From the NCBI GenBank assembly GCA_965644315.1, contig CBFFRQ010000018.1, positions 930,001 through 994,000 on the forward strand: DNA of 64,000 bases, in the 5' to 3' direction. Source of the stretch: Caecitellus pseudoparvulus (taxonomy: Eukaryota > Bigyra: Bicosoecida). Positions 37,684-48,860 of this stretch are shown here, piece by piece. The position numbers and the translations under genes were made by a program. The notes beneath the pieces were generated by a model. That model worked only from the letters and a program-made list of their open reading frames with translations. It had not been told where the DNA came from and did not search any database. Every line of letters begins with the position of its first letter. The stretch's first letter is position 1.

Positions 37684-40600
37684 CTAGTCTGAGTCGTCTG
37701 ACGTCAACTCTTCTGGTTCGTCGCCCTGCTGCCCAGTGGCCGCCCGGGCAGGGCCGACCCCGGCCTCCTTGCGCTGCACTGCAGCTTCGACAGACCACGC
37801 CGCCAGGTCGCTGCGGGTGACCATGCCGACGACATCCCTGTAGTCATTCACAACCATCAAATGTCGCAAACCTAACCCTCGAAGCAGGTGGAAAGCACGG
37901 GTGATGGGAGCACACGCATGCACCGTGTGCGGTGTGGGGTTCATGTACGGCCGCAAGTCAACGAAGCACCCGTAGTGCTCCCGCGGGACCGCGCGCAGCG
38001 CACGAAGGGAGGGATACCGGGGGTAGTGCTCCTCAAAGTCGCTCCAGGACAGCAGTGGGGCTCCTGTGTACCCCTTTGCTGGGGCTGCAAACAGGTCCAA
38101 GCGCTCAGAGTCCGGCACGCTCACCATTTGTTGCAGGGTGTGCAACGAATGCACCTGCCGCCCGCCTTGGGAGGGGGGCGCCGTCGAGGTCCCCCAATCC
38201 TGTGTGGACACCGAGTGCGCAATGCGGTTGAGAGCCACTGAGTGTAGCAGAGCGCCATTCGCCATGAAATGGTCGGCGCCGTTGAGGCTGGCACTGCTGC
38301 CCTCCCTGCCCTGCACGCCAAGCCGTTGGGTCACAGGGACACCGTACAGGGAATGGTCCGATGCCTGCTTCGGGAGCATGGAAGCCGCACCGCCTGGCGC
38401 AACATCTTCGTCCCTCAGCACGTCTGCCGTGGGCGAAGCCTCATCTGAGCCGGCTGGCGCCGCGGCCGCCGTCGAAGCGGCTACCGGCGCCTTGTGCTGC
38501 AGGGGTCTTGCAGGCACCTGCATGGTGGATAGCTGCCCAGTAGATGCAGCGGCCTTCAACTTGTGGGGCATGGCCGAAGGTCGGCTCTTGCCGTCACCGT
38601 CGCCCCTTCGCTTCACAGGGCTCAAGGCTGGTGGGTGTACTCCGTCACTGTCCGCTGCAGTGTACGCGGGTGGTGCGTTGAAAAAGTACGCCCGGCGCGC
38701 AAGGAGCACTGACAGATGCTTACGCTGGATGATGCCAGCCACGGACCCCAAGCGCGGGTGTGCTGCCATGACGTCTTGGGCAAACACGACTGGGAAAGCG
38801 TGGTGGGTTGTGCCCCGCAGAACAGCCAACACCTGCTCCACCGTTTCCACGTCGCGCAAGACGACCACCGGCGCTGCCATGACATCAGCCACCATCAGGC
38901 GGTGTGCTAGGCGCTTTGGCAGCTTCTCTTCCAGCAGAGGCCACCGCTTTAGGTGAATGTGGATGTCGTAGAGGCCCTCATTGAAGATGTTGCCCATAAA
39001 GCGGGCTGCCATGAGCGTGAGCATGAGCGGCAGGCCGTACTGCAAGTCGCCGGTGGCTTCGATCAGCACGACAGCTAAGGAGATTGTCAGCCTGGCCATG
39101 CCGCCCAGCACGCTCGCAGCTCCGATCAAGCTGTAAGTGCCCGCGTCAACCACGGCTCTCCCTGCTACATGGTTGATCAGTTGCCCCACAAATCTGCCCA
39201 GGGCGGAGCCCCCCAAGAGACAGGGGATGAAGAGGCCAGACGCCACAGAAGACCCGTATGTTATGCACGTCAGGGCTGTGTACAAGAAGAAGAAAGCCAC
39301 CAGGGGGACCATGTCGAAGTCAGAGTCTTGGTCGAAGTGGAAAAGCTGCTTGATCGCAGACTCCGCTGGCGCGAAGAAGTACGTGGCCACAGGGTTGTAG
39401 TGGCCATCGGGGCAATAGAATTGGGCAAGGTCCTCCTCGTACTCCTTGGTTTTGGAGGCGGCCGGCACGGGGACGCAGCGGCCCATGGCGATGGGCACAC
39501 CGAAAGACACGCCAGCCACCAGTGTGGCGATGGCCAGCACTTCCAGCATGCGCAGGTGCCGGAAGGGGTGCACGTACTTCATGCGGGCCACTGTGATGAG
39601 TTTGTTTACCCAGTTGAACAGAGCGCCGTAGGCACCACCCAAGCACCCCATGGCTACAAAGACGGGCAACTCCCACGCCACCCACGGGTCCACTTGGTCT
39701 GCAGTGAAGCCCCCGAAGGAGAACAGCCCCCGTTGGTTCAGCTTTCCCCAAATCCCGCCCGGAGCCACACCTGGCGCCGAGAGGAAGAGGTCCAACACAT
39801 ACGTGGACACCACGGCACAGAAGAAGGAGCGCCACGTGAGGCTCTGGCTCCAGAAAGACGCCCCCTCTTCCAACGCGAACATTACGCCACCAATGGGCGC
39901 CCCGAAGGCTGCTGCGACACCCGCAGCTGATCCAGACGTGATGAAATCCCGCTTTTCCTTGTCGTTGCGGAAGGCGGGGAACTTCAGCCAGGGCGTGCGC
40001 ATGCCGCACACCTTGCTCTTCCCCTGCGACACGCCTGCAGCGACACCTGCCCCTGAGTGAATCATGGGGCCCTCCTTCCCCACTGGCAACCCCGACGCAA
40101 CCGCAAACACGATGCTGGCGACCTTTGCCGCGATCGTCTTGAGCCGTGTGGCTCGAGGGATGCGCACGCCGTTCAGGATGCACTTGATTTCAGAGATGCC
40201 GCTACCTTGCGCCATGGGTTCCAGAAACGTGACGAACGACGAGGCAATGGCGGCGAAGACCAGCACAAATGCAAGGTATACGGTGAAGGCAATGCCGTGG
40301 CTCAGTTTCCCATTCCGCTCATCCTGGATGAGACTATTCACTGTGTCAAACTTCACGCGGGTTAGGCGGCGAGCTGCCACTGTGATGGCTACAGCCACAA
40401 GTGCAGTCACCACTGCAACGATGAAGATAAAGATCCACCTCACCACAGCCCGCATTTTGAAGGAACAGACAGATCCGCTTAGGGCGTGCTTTGTGTTCAC
40501 CTGCACAACACACAGCAGTGCGAGCGTGCGCCAGGGCTGCCGCGCTGAGGGGTTCTTCGCACGAGCGTAAAATGAGCCAGGCACAACAGACATCGCCTTG

Positions 40601-40940
40601 AGCAAAGGTATTTCTTTGGCATTGACACCAGGGGCGGGGGGGGTGCCCTCGCCCATCCCCGCATTTCCACGGCTTCGAAGGTGAGCCGGGCTTGGGCCGG
40701 CCCCAAGCAAATTCCGCTGGCTCCGGCACTCACAAACGACTCGAAAACGTCGAAGTCATAGGATTGAATACTCTGGCCAAAGTCTTTGCCACCCTTTCCT
40801 TTCCCAGCCCTGACAGCTGTGCCTATCGTTGCCTTCTTCACCACGCTGGCCCATGGCTTTGCCGCCTGGCCGCCAACCTCCTCGGCAGGGCTGGCTTGCG
40901 AGGCAGCCAGCAGCGGCTTCCGCAGCCCGGAAGCCGCCAT
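37684..40940 (-). CDS. CLCN7: CLC-7-type chloride/proton antiporter with CBS domains
   Basis: It is an endolysosomal Cl-/H+ exchanger. Exon 1 is 40940-40734 (MAASGLRKPLL...YDFDVFESF) and exon 2 is 40500-37684, joined in phase to 1,007 residues. Key motifs in order are GSGISEIKCILNGVRIP (selectivity Ser kept, GSGIPE Pro changed to Ser), GLPVGKEGPMIHSGA (gating Glu), FALEEGASFWSQSLTWR (proton Glu) and VASGLFIPCLLGGSALGR (GxFxP). Both glutamates favour an exchanger rather than a channel. CBS 1 begins at VADVMAAPVVVLRD. CBS 2 lies near the C-terminus (HACAPITRAFHLLRGLGLRHLMVV). A long Ala/Ser/Pro-rich insertion separates the two CBS domains. The sequence KCxLNGVxIP and SQGKS strongly resemble ClC-7. 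The C-terminus is acidic (EELTSDDSD). Confidence 0.92.
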
Positions 40941-41434
40941 GGCTTGCGGATCCACAGCAGCAGAGACGGCAGTCTTGCTTGCATAGTCCCGCTTCCAGGT
41001 TTCATCGCAGGTTCGATTTGTATGTGGATTTTGCACCGCATGGTAGGCTGGTGGAGTTGCAGCACAAGTCCTTCGTGCCACACAATTCCACCAGCCCACA
41101 ACAGCACATGCAGGGTGTGGTAGGATTCTGAGGATGGGCGTTATTCCTTCGTCCCCGGAACGCGCTGAGCACGTCGCAGGCAAAGCGAGTGCAGCGGCTA
41201 GTGACTGGAGGCGTCAGACTGCACCAGCTCAGCTGCCTCAAAGAGGTTGAGAGCTTTCCGACAGGCCAAAGGCGGCTCCGGGCGCATGAGAAGGCGAACG
41301 TGGCCTATCCCTAGCTAATCCTCCTGTCCACGCTTCAAATTGGCGTGAGCGCCCCTGGGACGACAGCAGACGGCCCCTGGAGGCACCTGGAGCAGGCCTC
41401 CGTTTCGTAGGCGTTTCAACACGCCCGCTCTGCA
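40941..41434. promoter_or_regulatory. Divergent intergenic region, CLC and TRAPPC10 genes
   Basis: The 494-bp gap carries the start regions of both genes. An open frame continues upstream of the CLC ATG on the minus strand but looks non-conserved. I see no tRNA, repeat or known promoter motif. Confidence 0.3.
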
Positions 41435-44400
41435 ATGGCGGCAACAGCCCCAGCCCAGGAGCCTGAGGACCCACTTAGCCATAACATTGGCTTCGTCCCT
41501 GGTATTGCGTATGGATCCCCCCATGTGTGGGGTCAGGTGTGGGAGCTGCTGCTCGGGCACTTGCCCATGGCCGACCTTACCTGCCACAGGCACCGAGGCC
41601 GCTTGCTGGTGGATTCGCTGCACGTGCGCATTCAGCACTGCACGCAGCCAAGCGACCCCACGCCGCCCCAGCCACATTTCCTGTACTGCAAGCCCTACGT
41701 GCATATTTTTGTTGTGGATTGCTTGACCCCTGACTCCTACACGTACACCTGGCGTCAGAACCTGCACGAGTGGGTTGCAGCAAAGCAGGCTGCCTTGGAA
41801 GAGTGGCTCATTGTGTACGCCCCGCAGTCCCAAGCCTCTGACTCGAAGACTCCTTCAGTAGACCCATCCCAAGGTCGGCCCTCCAAGTCTTGGCGCCGCT
41901 CGTTCTTCACTTTGGGCGGAGCAGCCGCGGCGTCACCTGCGGAGCAGGCGAAGCAGAATCGAGAAGCAGTGTGGGAGCGCCTGTTTAAGGACTTCGGCAC
42001 GTCCTCGAAGCTGGCTTTGGGTGGCTTCACCCTTTCGTATGATAAGACGCGCGCCAGGGACATGTGCGTCGCAGCCCAGCCTCGCGTCTTGTTCCTGGAG
42101 GCACTGTGCCGAGGCCCTGGGTCCGATGCAGCGGAGGTCGCCCAGCACAGGGCCCAGCAGTGGCAGGCCTTTGTGGACGCGCTGGGCACCACTGTCATGT
42201 GCACGCTAGACCAGCGATTGACCTTCTTGGAGCACTTGGTGGCCGACAACCTGAGCAGGTGCCAGCGGCCTGGCTGGAACGTGATGGACTTCGTTCTGCA
42301 GAAGGAATGCTTGGCTTTCATGTACGCCTCCGTGCGCCTGCCGGACAATGCGCTGCGGCAGTATCTGGAAATTGGAACGGTCTTCAGGGACACGGCGCAA
42401 GCCCAGGCCCCTTTCTACGGCCTGCATGCCTCCCTCACCTCACACCTGTCGCCAGAGGTGGTGGGGTTCCCGCCGCGCAGTGCCACTGCCCCCACTCGCC
42501 CAGCACCGAGCGATGTGCGCCCCCCTTCCCCTGAAAGCAGCAAGGCATCCCTCCCGCGCAAGTCATGGTGGTCTTGGCGTGGCAAAAGCAGCAGCCCCGC
42601 CAAGCCACCGCTTCCAAGCGAAGCGCCCCCCGCGCCAGGACCACCGAGCCTCCCCACAGGCCGACCACCTGCCGCCCCAAGCCAAGCAAAGCACCACGAG
42701 ATGCCCCAAAGTAGCTCCCCTTCCCAGGTTCAGCACCTCGCAAGCATGCGTCGCGCTCCTGCAACACAGCTGCTGCTTCCTGCGGAGGATGACTGCGGAC
42801 TGGCGGCGCTGCCAGCTGATGCAGGAGACGCGGGCAGCCTGCAGGCCCAACTTGGGATTTCGGCCGGCCCACGTGATCAGGCCATCTTTGAAGCACAAGC
42901 CGTGCTGGCACAGTACTTCCATGTCCACACGGCACACGGACTTGTGGACGGGCCAGTGGTTCCACCGCCCGACGCACATGCGCCGCAGTCCAGGGCAGCG
43001 AAGGCCCCGTGGCTGCCGGTTGTCCCGAGCCGCCACCTCCTGGACGTTTCCCTGCGATCCAAGCCGTACAGAAGGGAGATTATGCTGAGAACCATCACAG
43101 CCATTGACTTCTGGAGGTACCTACTGGCCCGCCAGGCTTCGCTCCAACTGCAAACCAAGCGCGGCTCTGACCTAGCAGTGCTCGCGCTGCAGTACGTGCG
43201 CTTCCTCCAAGCTTGCAACCGACTTCACGTGGCTCAAGGCCGGCTGCGCCCGCTCAATGCTGCTGCCTGGGAGTTCTGCAGTGCCCTGGACGCAGTGGAG
43301 GTTGCGCACAGGGCAGTGAGGCATGTCCGCATGCCACCCTTGATCTCGCGAGGGGCAGAGAATAGCGACACTCTTGAACAGACCCTGCAAGATGCTGCCA
43401 CAACATTGCAAGGGCTGCTGCCGAGTGCCCTCTCTTGCGATGCGGCCGCTGGCAGATCATCTCCAGCGTCCTGTGCACCAGGCAGCCCAGTCACGCTGCT
43501 CAGCATGCCAGGGTCCAAGCTGCTGGGGCAGACCCAAGCATCTGCTCCCGTGCAGCAGTACTTGTCCACCATACTGGCAGACTTGCTCGGGCAGGTGCGC
43601 ACGTCTTTGGCATTGTGCCTGATGCACCTGTCAAACGAACTGCGAAGCGTCGCAGCACCGCAGTTGCATGAATCACTCGCACCAGACACGTCAAGTCTGC
43701 GCTCCGCATCTGCAACTGTGTTGCTTGGAGCCTTGTGGCAAGATGCACAGGCTCTCAAACGTGGTGATGCCACCACTGGCTTTGTCGGGAGCCCGGCCAC
43801 CACCTCCTTGTACTTCAAGCTGACTGCCCTGCAAGCCCAGCACTTATGCTTTGCCGGCCACAAAAATGCTGCTGCAGGGCTGCTTGTGGCCGCAGCAATG
43901 GCCCTCATGGCGCGTGGCATGTATGAAGCCGCATGGCCCCTAGTCAGCCACCAAGCCCAGTCTCTCGCGAGACGGGGCTGGCACCGGCAGCTCCTCGTGG
44001 TGCTCATTCTGCAGCTGCGGTGCATGTGCGCATTGGAGCTGTGGCGGCCTGCACTGCAAGTGCTTTGGAGGCTGCTCCTGCTCTTGACTCCAGTGTGCCG
44101 GGCTCTGTACCTGCAAGATGGCGGGGGCGAGGGTGGCAGTAGCTCGGGTGAGCTGGAATTACTTCTCCAATCCCCTCGAGGAGGAGGCGACGAAGGCAGC
44201 ACCAGCGTTGCTGCAACGCTGGTGTTTGGGGGCGGGGTCGTGCGTTCTTGGAGGGACTTGTTGTTCCGGCTGCTGGCGGCCTCCACCTTGCCACCTTCAG
44301 CCGCCATTGAGGGATTCCAGGCTCCCCCTGAGAAGAGGTCACGGGCAGAGTTCCCAACCACAGGGCATGTCCTCTCTATCCTTTGGCAAGGGCTGGGATT

Positions 44401-46804
44401 CCTTGCACAGCGCCTTGCCAGCAGCTCAGTTGAGGGCGAGGCGCCCCCTCCCTCCTTCGCTGAGACGCTCGTGCCAGCAGCGACCACGGTTGTTGCTCGA
44501 CCACTGATCAGGTCAGCGGTGTCCCTGGAAAGTCTCACACCTTGTGAAGGCCTCGATGCACATGGGGGGGGCTGTTCTGAGCTCGTTGTGCAGGTCGGGC
44601 TGCTCGGTGCAGGGGATTCCCTGGCGTTGCAAGGTGTCCCAGTGGACCAGGTGGTGCTTCACTTGCAGCGCTTCGCAGAGGCCCCTCCCGCCACGGCTAC
44701 ATCACATGTGTTGTCCAACGGCAAGGAGCACGCAGCACTGCCTAGCGCTGTGCAGCCGCATGTTTCCCGGTGGACAGACTCCGAGACTGGCAGCGCTGGA
44801 TCATGCTGCGTGGAAGGGCAGACAGGCGTCTTGGTGGTGTCCCCCACGAACCCGATGGCCTTGAGCGTCGGGGCGTCGTGCATGGTGCGCGTCAAGGTCC
44901 CCCCTGCAGTTCTTCCTGCAGGAAAGTGGGCTGTGCGATCAGTCCGCCTGCTGTGTGCGGTTCGTTACGGCCCAGCACACTCTTTGTGTGGTGTCAGCTT
45001 AGTGGACCAGTTTCCGGTCTTGCTTCATGGCGCAGCCTTCTCACAGTCAGCCGCCCGGCTCATCAAGCCTAAGGATCTGTTCGATGGACATGCCTCCATC
45101 CGTGCTGCAGAGCTGCTGCCCTCCATTGAGCAATTCCGTGCTTCTCCTCTGCTTCAAGACGAGCGCGATATTCAACAGCCGACGCGCCCCCGCTTGCAGA
45201 GTGGCCCGCTGCTTCCTTCCCACACCAGCCTGCAAGCGCACTCTGCAAACGAAGCCCATGCACTTGTCGAGCGGAGCTGGCATGAGCATTTTGACAGGGC
45301 CACTCGTGGGCCAAGCGTGCAGATGGCAAGCATTGCCGCAGCTCGTGCTGCTCACGACCCCCAACTCCGCCCTCCCCCTGCGCGACTGCCAAGGGGCAAG
45401 GCTGGAGGTGCAGCGCCCCTAGGGCCAGCAGCCGTGGCGATTCTTGACTCCCTGCAAGAGGCAGTTGATACAGCGCTGGGGAGCCCCATTCCGCTGATGA
45501 AGTTTGCAGCTGGGCGTCGCGACCCTGGAGGCCGGGCGTCATGGTTGCGGGCTATCTGCTCTGGCCACGCAGACGTGCTGACGATGGCCATGGCCACATC
45601 TTCTTCGCGGAGCAGCACATTTGGTTTGAACAGTGTTCGCGCTGCAACTCCTAAGCGGAGCTCCGCCAGCTCAGCCTCCTTCCCGGTGCATTCCCACGAT
45701 AGCTTTGTGGCCGAGCCTGCTCCAGTCAGACCAAGCCCTGATGAACCTCAAGTACTACAGCAAATTTTAGCTTTAGACGGTATGCCGCCTATTCCACAAG
45801 CGATCATTGACGCCTTTATGTCGTCCCCTCTCACGGTGACTACATCCCCGACGCCACCTGCTCTTGCGAGGCTCGCGGCTGCATGGGAGCAAGGCCCACT
45901 GTCGGTTCCCTCCGATCACCAAGCAGGCATGCCTCCATTTCTCGGGCCGCCGTTTCTCGTCGTGTCAGACATACCTGCTATGCCTTCTAAGTGCATCTCT
46001 GCTTCATGGCGTCGGTCTGCCTGTGACGGCCTCGCCTCGGTTTGGCTGCACGTCACAGCTGAGGCGCCACCCCTTGCAAGAGGCCAGGCTTTCCTCATCA
46101 TCCACTTGCCTGGCACCGTTGGCAACATGCTGAATGTCGAGGGGTGTGACGTGCTCCATGGCGCAGAAGGCACAGTCGTGGCTGCGCTGCCGAGTGCGAC
46201 GTCTGAAGTGTCTTTCGAGTGGCGACCCGGGTCGAGTGCTGCGCCGCCTTCGGGCTTCGTCGCCAGTTTTGGAATTTGGGATAGCAGGATGGCTGGTCAG
46301 GGCGGTGCCCTTTCAGTGGAAATGACCAACGCGCCCACGGAGCTCGGCTGGAGCGCCGTCTTGCCCATGGCTGGTGTGCCACCGCCCCCACGTCTTCTGC
46401 GGGTCCACGCTGTGTGCAGACGGCCATCAGTGGTCCCTGCTGCGGCCCTTCCATCGCATTTCTCAAGCTCAACCTCTGGAGATTCTCCAGCCAAGCTAGA
46501 CTTGCTCCGAGTCAGCATCTCTTCGAGAGCCCGTGTTGAAGTGCTGGCAGCCGCACTGCACGTGGAAGGAGGAGCAGTGGGCATGGGCTGCGAACGTGCC
46601 CACAGCACCCTACAACGGCCCACCCCTGGGACAGCTGAGGGCTTGATGCACGGGGCAGTCCTCGGAGAAGTGGATGAGCGCAGTGTCTTGGACTTGCCGT
46701 GGGCTGTGCTTCCGGGGCAGCCTGCTCCGACTTCAGTGACCGTCTGGCTCCGCACCTCAACTGAGCAGGCAAGCCATGTGGAAACGCTCCAGCTGGCTTG
46801 GTGA
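41435..46804 (+). CDS. TRAPPC10: TRAPP-II complex subunit TRAPPC10/Trs130-like
   Basis: It is a large tethering-complex subunit for Golgi and endosome traffic and Rab11-type GTPase activation. This is one exon of 1,789 residues, longer than human TRAPPC10 (about 1,260). The N-terminal 300 residues match the family: PYVHIFVVDCLTPDSYTYTW, LHEWVAAKQAALEEWLIVYAP, ERLFKDF..., and ALGGFTLSYDKTRARDMCV, followed by LEHLVADNLSRCQRPGWNVMDFVLQKECLAF and FRDTAQAQAPFY. A disordered Pro/Ser segment at about 340-460 interrupts the solenoid. The middle is helical. The C-terminal 700 residues are beta-rich like the TRAPPC10 C-terminal region. No membrane segment is seen. The stop TGA is fused to AATGCATT, and the convergent ACAD stop lies 19 nt beyond. 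Confidence 0.8.
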   Translation: MAATAPAQEPEDPLSHNIGFVPGIAYGSPHVWGQVWELLLGHLPMADLTCHRHRGRLLVDSLHVRIQHCTQPSDPTPPQPHFLYCKPYVHIFVVDCLTPDSYTYTWRQNLHEWVAAKQAALEEWLIVYAPQSQASDSKTPSVDPSQGRPSKSWRRSFFTLGGAAAASPAEQAKQNREAVWERLFKDFGTSSKLALGGFTLSYDKTRARDMCVAAQPRVLFLEALCRGPGSDAAEVAQHRAQQWQAFVDALGTTVMCTLDQRLTFLEHLVADNLSRCQRPGWNVMDFVLQKECLAFMYASVRLPDNALRQYLEIGTVFRDTAQAQAPFYGLHASLTSHLSPEVVGFPPRSATAPTRPAPSDVRPPSPESSKASLPRKSWWSWRGKSSSPAKPPLPSEAPPAPGPPSLPTGRPPAAPSQAKHHEMPQSSSPSQVQHLASMRRAPATQLLLPAEDDCGLAALPADAGDAGSLQAQLGISAGPRDQAIFEAQAVLAQYFHVHTAHGLVDGPVVPPPDAHAPQSRAAKAPWLPVVPSRHLLDVSLRSKPYRREIMLRTITAIDFWRYLLARQASLQLQTKRGSDLAVLALQYVRFLQACNRLHVAQGRLRPLNAAAWEFCSALDAVEVAHRAVRHVRMPPLISRGAENSDTLEQTLQDAATTLQGLLPSALSCDAAAGRSSPASCAPGSPVTLLSMPGSKLLGQTQASAPVQQYLSTILADLLGQVRTSLALCLMHLSNELRSVAAPQLHESLAPDTSSLRSASATVLLGALWQDAQALKRGDATTGFVGSPATTSLYFKLTALQAQHLCFAGHKNAAAGLLVAAAMALMARGMYEAAWPLVSHQAQSLARRGWHRQLLVVLILQLRCMCALELWRPALQVLWRLLLLLTPVCRALYLQDGGGEGGSSSGELELLLQSPRGGGDEGSTSVAATLVFGGGVVRSWRDLLFRLLAASTLPPSAAIEGFQAPPEKRSRAEFPTTGHVLSILWQGLGFLAQRLASSSVEGEAPPPSFAETLVPAATTVVARPLIRSAVSLESLTPCEGLDAHGGGCSELVVQVGLLGAGDSLALQGVPVDQVVLHLQRFAEAPPATATSHVLSNGKEHAALPSAVQPHVSRWTDSETGSAGSCCVEGQTGVLVVSPTNPMALSVGASCMVRVKVPPAVLPAGKWAVRSVRLLCAVRYGPAHSLCGVSLVDQFPVLLHGAAFSQSAARLIKPKDLFDGHASIRAAELLPSIEQFRASPLLQDERDIQQPTRPRLQSGPLLPSHTSLQAHSANEAHALVERSWHEHFDRATRGPSVQMASIAAARAAHDPQLRPPPARLPRGKAGGAAPLGPAAVAILDSLQEAVDTALGSPIPLMKFAAGRRDPGGRASWLRAICSGHADVLTMAMATSSSRSSTFGLNSVRAATPKRSSASSASFPVHSHDSFVAEPAPVRPSPDEPQVLQQILALDGMPPIPQAIIDAFMSSPLTVTTSPTPPALARLAAAWEQGPLSVPSDHQAGMPPFLGPPFLVVSDIPAMPSKCISASWRRSACDGLASVWLHVTAEAPPLARGQAFLIIHLPGTVGNMLNVEGCDVLHGAEGTVVAALPSATSEVSFEWRPGSSAAPPSGFVASFGIWDSRMAGQGGALSVEMTNAPTELGWSAVLPMAGVPPPPRLLRVHAVCRRPSVVPAAALPSHFSSSTSGDSPAKLDLLRVSISSRARVEVLAAALHVEGGAVGMGCERAHSTLQRPTPGTAEGLMHGAVLGEVDERSVLDLPWAVLPGQPAPTSVTVWLRTSTEQASHVETLQLAW

Positions 46805-46811
46805 ATGCATT
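46804..46811. terminator. Shared AATGCATT palindrome between TRAPPC10 and ACAD genes
   Basis: TGAATGCATT: the first A of the palindrome is the last base of the TRAPPC10 stop codon. The convergent ACAD stop is at 46823-46825, so the same palindrome lies 11 nt past that stop on the minus strand. Confidence 0.5.
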
Positions 46812-46822
46812 GTCCCGCATGA

Positions 46823-48349
46823 TCACAAGGTGCGCGCAATGAGAGACTTCATGATCTCGTTTGTGCCGCCGTAGATGGGCTGCACGCGGGAGTCAGCGTA
46901 GAAACGGGAAATGGGGAACTCCCACATAAAGCCCCACCCACCATGCAGCTGCAGTCCGCGGTCAGCGATCTTGTTCTGGAGATCGCTGCCATAGTACTTG
47001 GCCATGCTTGCGGAAGCCACATCCAGGCGGCCTTCGTTGTGCAGCTCCAAGCACTGGTCCAGAAAAGCTCGCGCGACCGCGATTTCAGTCTTCATCTCCG
47101 CCAGCTCGAACTGAATGGTGGGCAGTTTCTTCAATGACTTGCCGAACGCCTTGCGCTCAGTGACGTACTCCCGGGTCCCTGTGGGAAGAAGGGTGCAGAA
47201 AGTGACAGCTGCAGCCCACGGGCCTGCTGGGCGTGACGCCAAGCCAACTCACACTCAAAGGCAGCCTCCGAACCTGCCACGCCCATATCGGCAATCATCA
47301 GCCGCTCCTGCTGCAGCTCCTGCATGAGCTGGTAGAAGCCCTGGTTGGGCTTGCCTCCCAGAATGGCACTGCTGGGAAGGCGCACGTTGTCGAAGAACAA
47401 CTCGGCAGTGTCTTGCGCCTTCATGCCGAGCTTCTTCAGCTTGCTGCCCTTGTTGAAGCCGGCGGTGCCGGCATCCACCAAGAACAGAGAGATGCCATGC
47501 GCCGCCTTCTCAGCAGAGGCGTCAGTCTTTGCGACAACAATCACCATGTCGCACAGCCAGCCGTTGGTGATGAAGGTCTTGGAGCCGTTCAAGATCCAAT
47601 CGTCCCCGTCCTGCACAGCCGTCGTGCGAATGCCCTGCAGGTCTGAGCCAGCGCCAGGCTCAGTCATGGCAATGGCAGTGATGCAATCGCCGCTGGCCAT
47701 GCGGGGCAGGTACTGCGCCTTCTGCTCATCCGTGCCGTAGTGCAGCAAGTATGGGGCAACGATCTCGCTGTGCAGGGCAAAGCCAGGACCAGTGCAGCCA
47801 GTGTAGCTCTGCTCCTCCCACGTGATGGCAGCGTGGAGGGCGTCAGCTGCAGAGCCGCCCATTTCCTCCGGCATGGTCACACAAAGCAGCCCATTCTCGC
47901 CGGCAGACTTCCACAGGTCGCGTGGGACTTCACCTGCCTCCTCCCACTGCGAGGCAGGGCAACGGCGGTGGGAAGTGCAGTGCACCACCATACTCCACTG
48001 CAACTGCCTTTCCGGGCCGCGCGGAAGCACCACCCACCTTGCTGTGGTGCGGAACAACTTCTGCTTCCCACCACTTGCGCACCATGCTCCTGCGATGAGC
48101 AGGCAGCGTTCATGGGTGCGGCAAACGAGCTGCGGCTGCGGGCAGCCTGCCGCACGCAACGTCTCGCAGTCCTCGAGCATGCATCACGCACCGGAACATG
48201 TCGTGGTCCTCGTTGAAGATACGGCGCGTCCCAATGTCAGTCATCTTTGGGGCTTGCATCACTTCTGGGCGAGCAGACGAGCTCATGGCGCGGGCTGCGG
48301 TGCGCAGAGCGCCGGCTGGCGCACATGCGCGTGCGGCTGAGGCGAGCAT
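46823..48349 (-). CDS. ACADL: Acyl-CoA dehydrogenase, long-chain (ACADL)-like, mitochondrial
   Basis: This FAD enzyme performs the first step of fatty-acyl beta-oxidation. Exons (minus) 48349-48192, 48089-48038, 47946-47253 and 47178-46823 join in phase to 419 residues. The N-terminus (MLASAARACAPAGALRTAARAMSSSAR) is a mitochondrial presequence. Joined exons read FRSMVRKWWEAEVVPHHSKWEEAGEVPRDLW, a pattern specific to ACADL-like enzymes and good support for the 52-nt exon 2. Later motifs are AIAMTEPGAGSDLQG, DWILNGSKTFITNG, ERLMIADMGVAGSEAAFEW, TREYVTERKAFGK and LQLHGGWGFMWEFPISR. It ends at RVQPIYGGTNEIMKSLIARTL. The intron before exon 3 carries TGCACTGCACTT. The frame stays open upstream of 48349 to an ATG at 48604, which could extend the protein by 85 residues, but no conserved sequence lies there. 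Confidence 0.92.
47973..47984 (-). repeat. Intronic TGCACTGCACTT element (ACAD intron 2)
   Basis: On the coding (minus) strand TGCACTGCACTT ends 26 nt before the intron end (AG at 47948-47947). The intron runs 48037-47947. Confidence 0.6.
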
Positions 48350-48860
48350 GATTGCTGAGCGAGAGAAGAGCGCGCTGAAGCAAGCCGGGCAAATGATGGG
48401 ATTCGCTTGCGGGCCGTGCGGTGCCTGGAGCTGCTTGAAAGTGCTGCTCGTAGCCTGCTGCCCACACCGTGCCGGGCGGGGTGCGTCGCTGTCCAAACTT
48501 GTGTGGAACGTCACAAAGCGCCTGTCGCCTGCATCCAGGACCGTGAATGAAGCGATCTCCTGGTATAGCTTCGGCTTCGCGTGCTGCAAGAGCTCATGGG
48601 CCATGGCTGCCTCCAAGGCCGCTTGGGGGCCATTCACCGCAGTCCGCAACGCCAGTCACTTCCAACTCTCCAACGACAGCCCGTCCATGCAAACGTGAAC
48701 GCACTCGCTTTTCGCACTGCTTAGGATCGAGAAACCAGCCTCTTCCGCCGCTGCTGGTACATTGCCAGAGTACGAAGGCTGAACGCAAACGCAGCACGGG
48801 TTCAGCTACCTTACGAGGACCAGCCGCCGGGAAGTGAACACCACGCGGAGCAGAGAGGTA
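48350..48860. promoter_or_regulatory. Divergent intergenic region, ACAD and bromodomain genes
   Basis: The 511-bp gap between two divergent starts. On the minus strand a frame from ATG 48604 (MAHELLQHAKPKLYQEIASF) runs into ACAD exon 1 without a stop and has protein-like composition, so part may be coding. Nothing else is supported. Confidence 0.3.
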
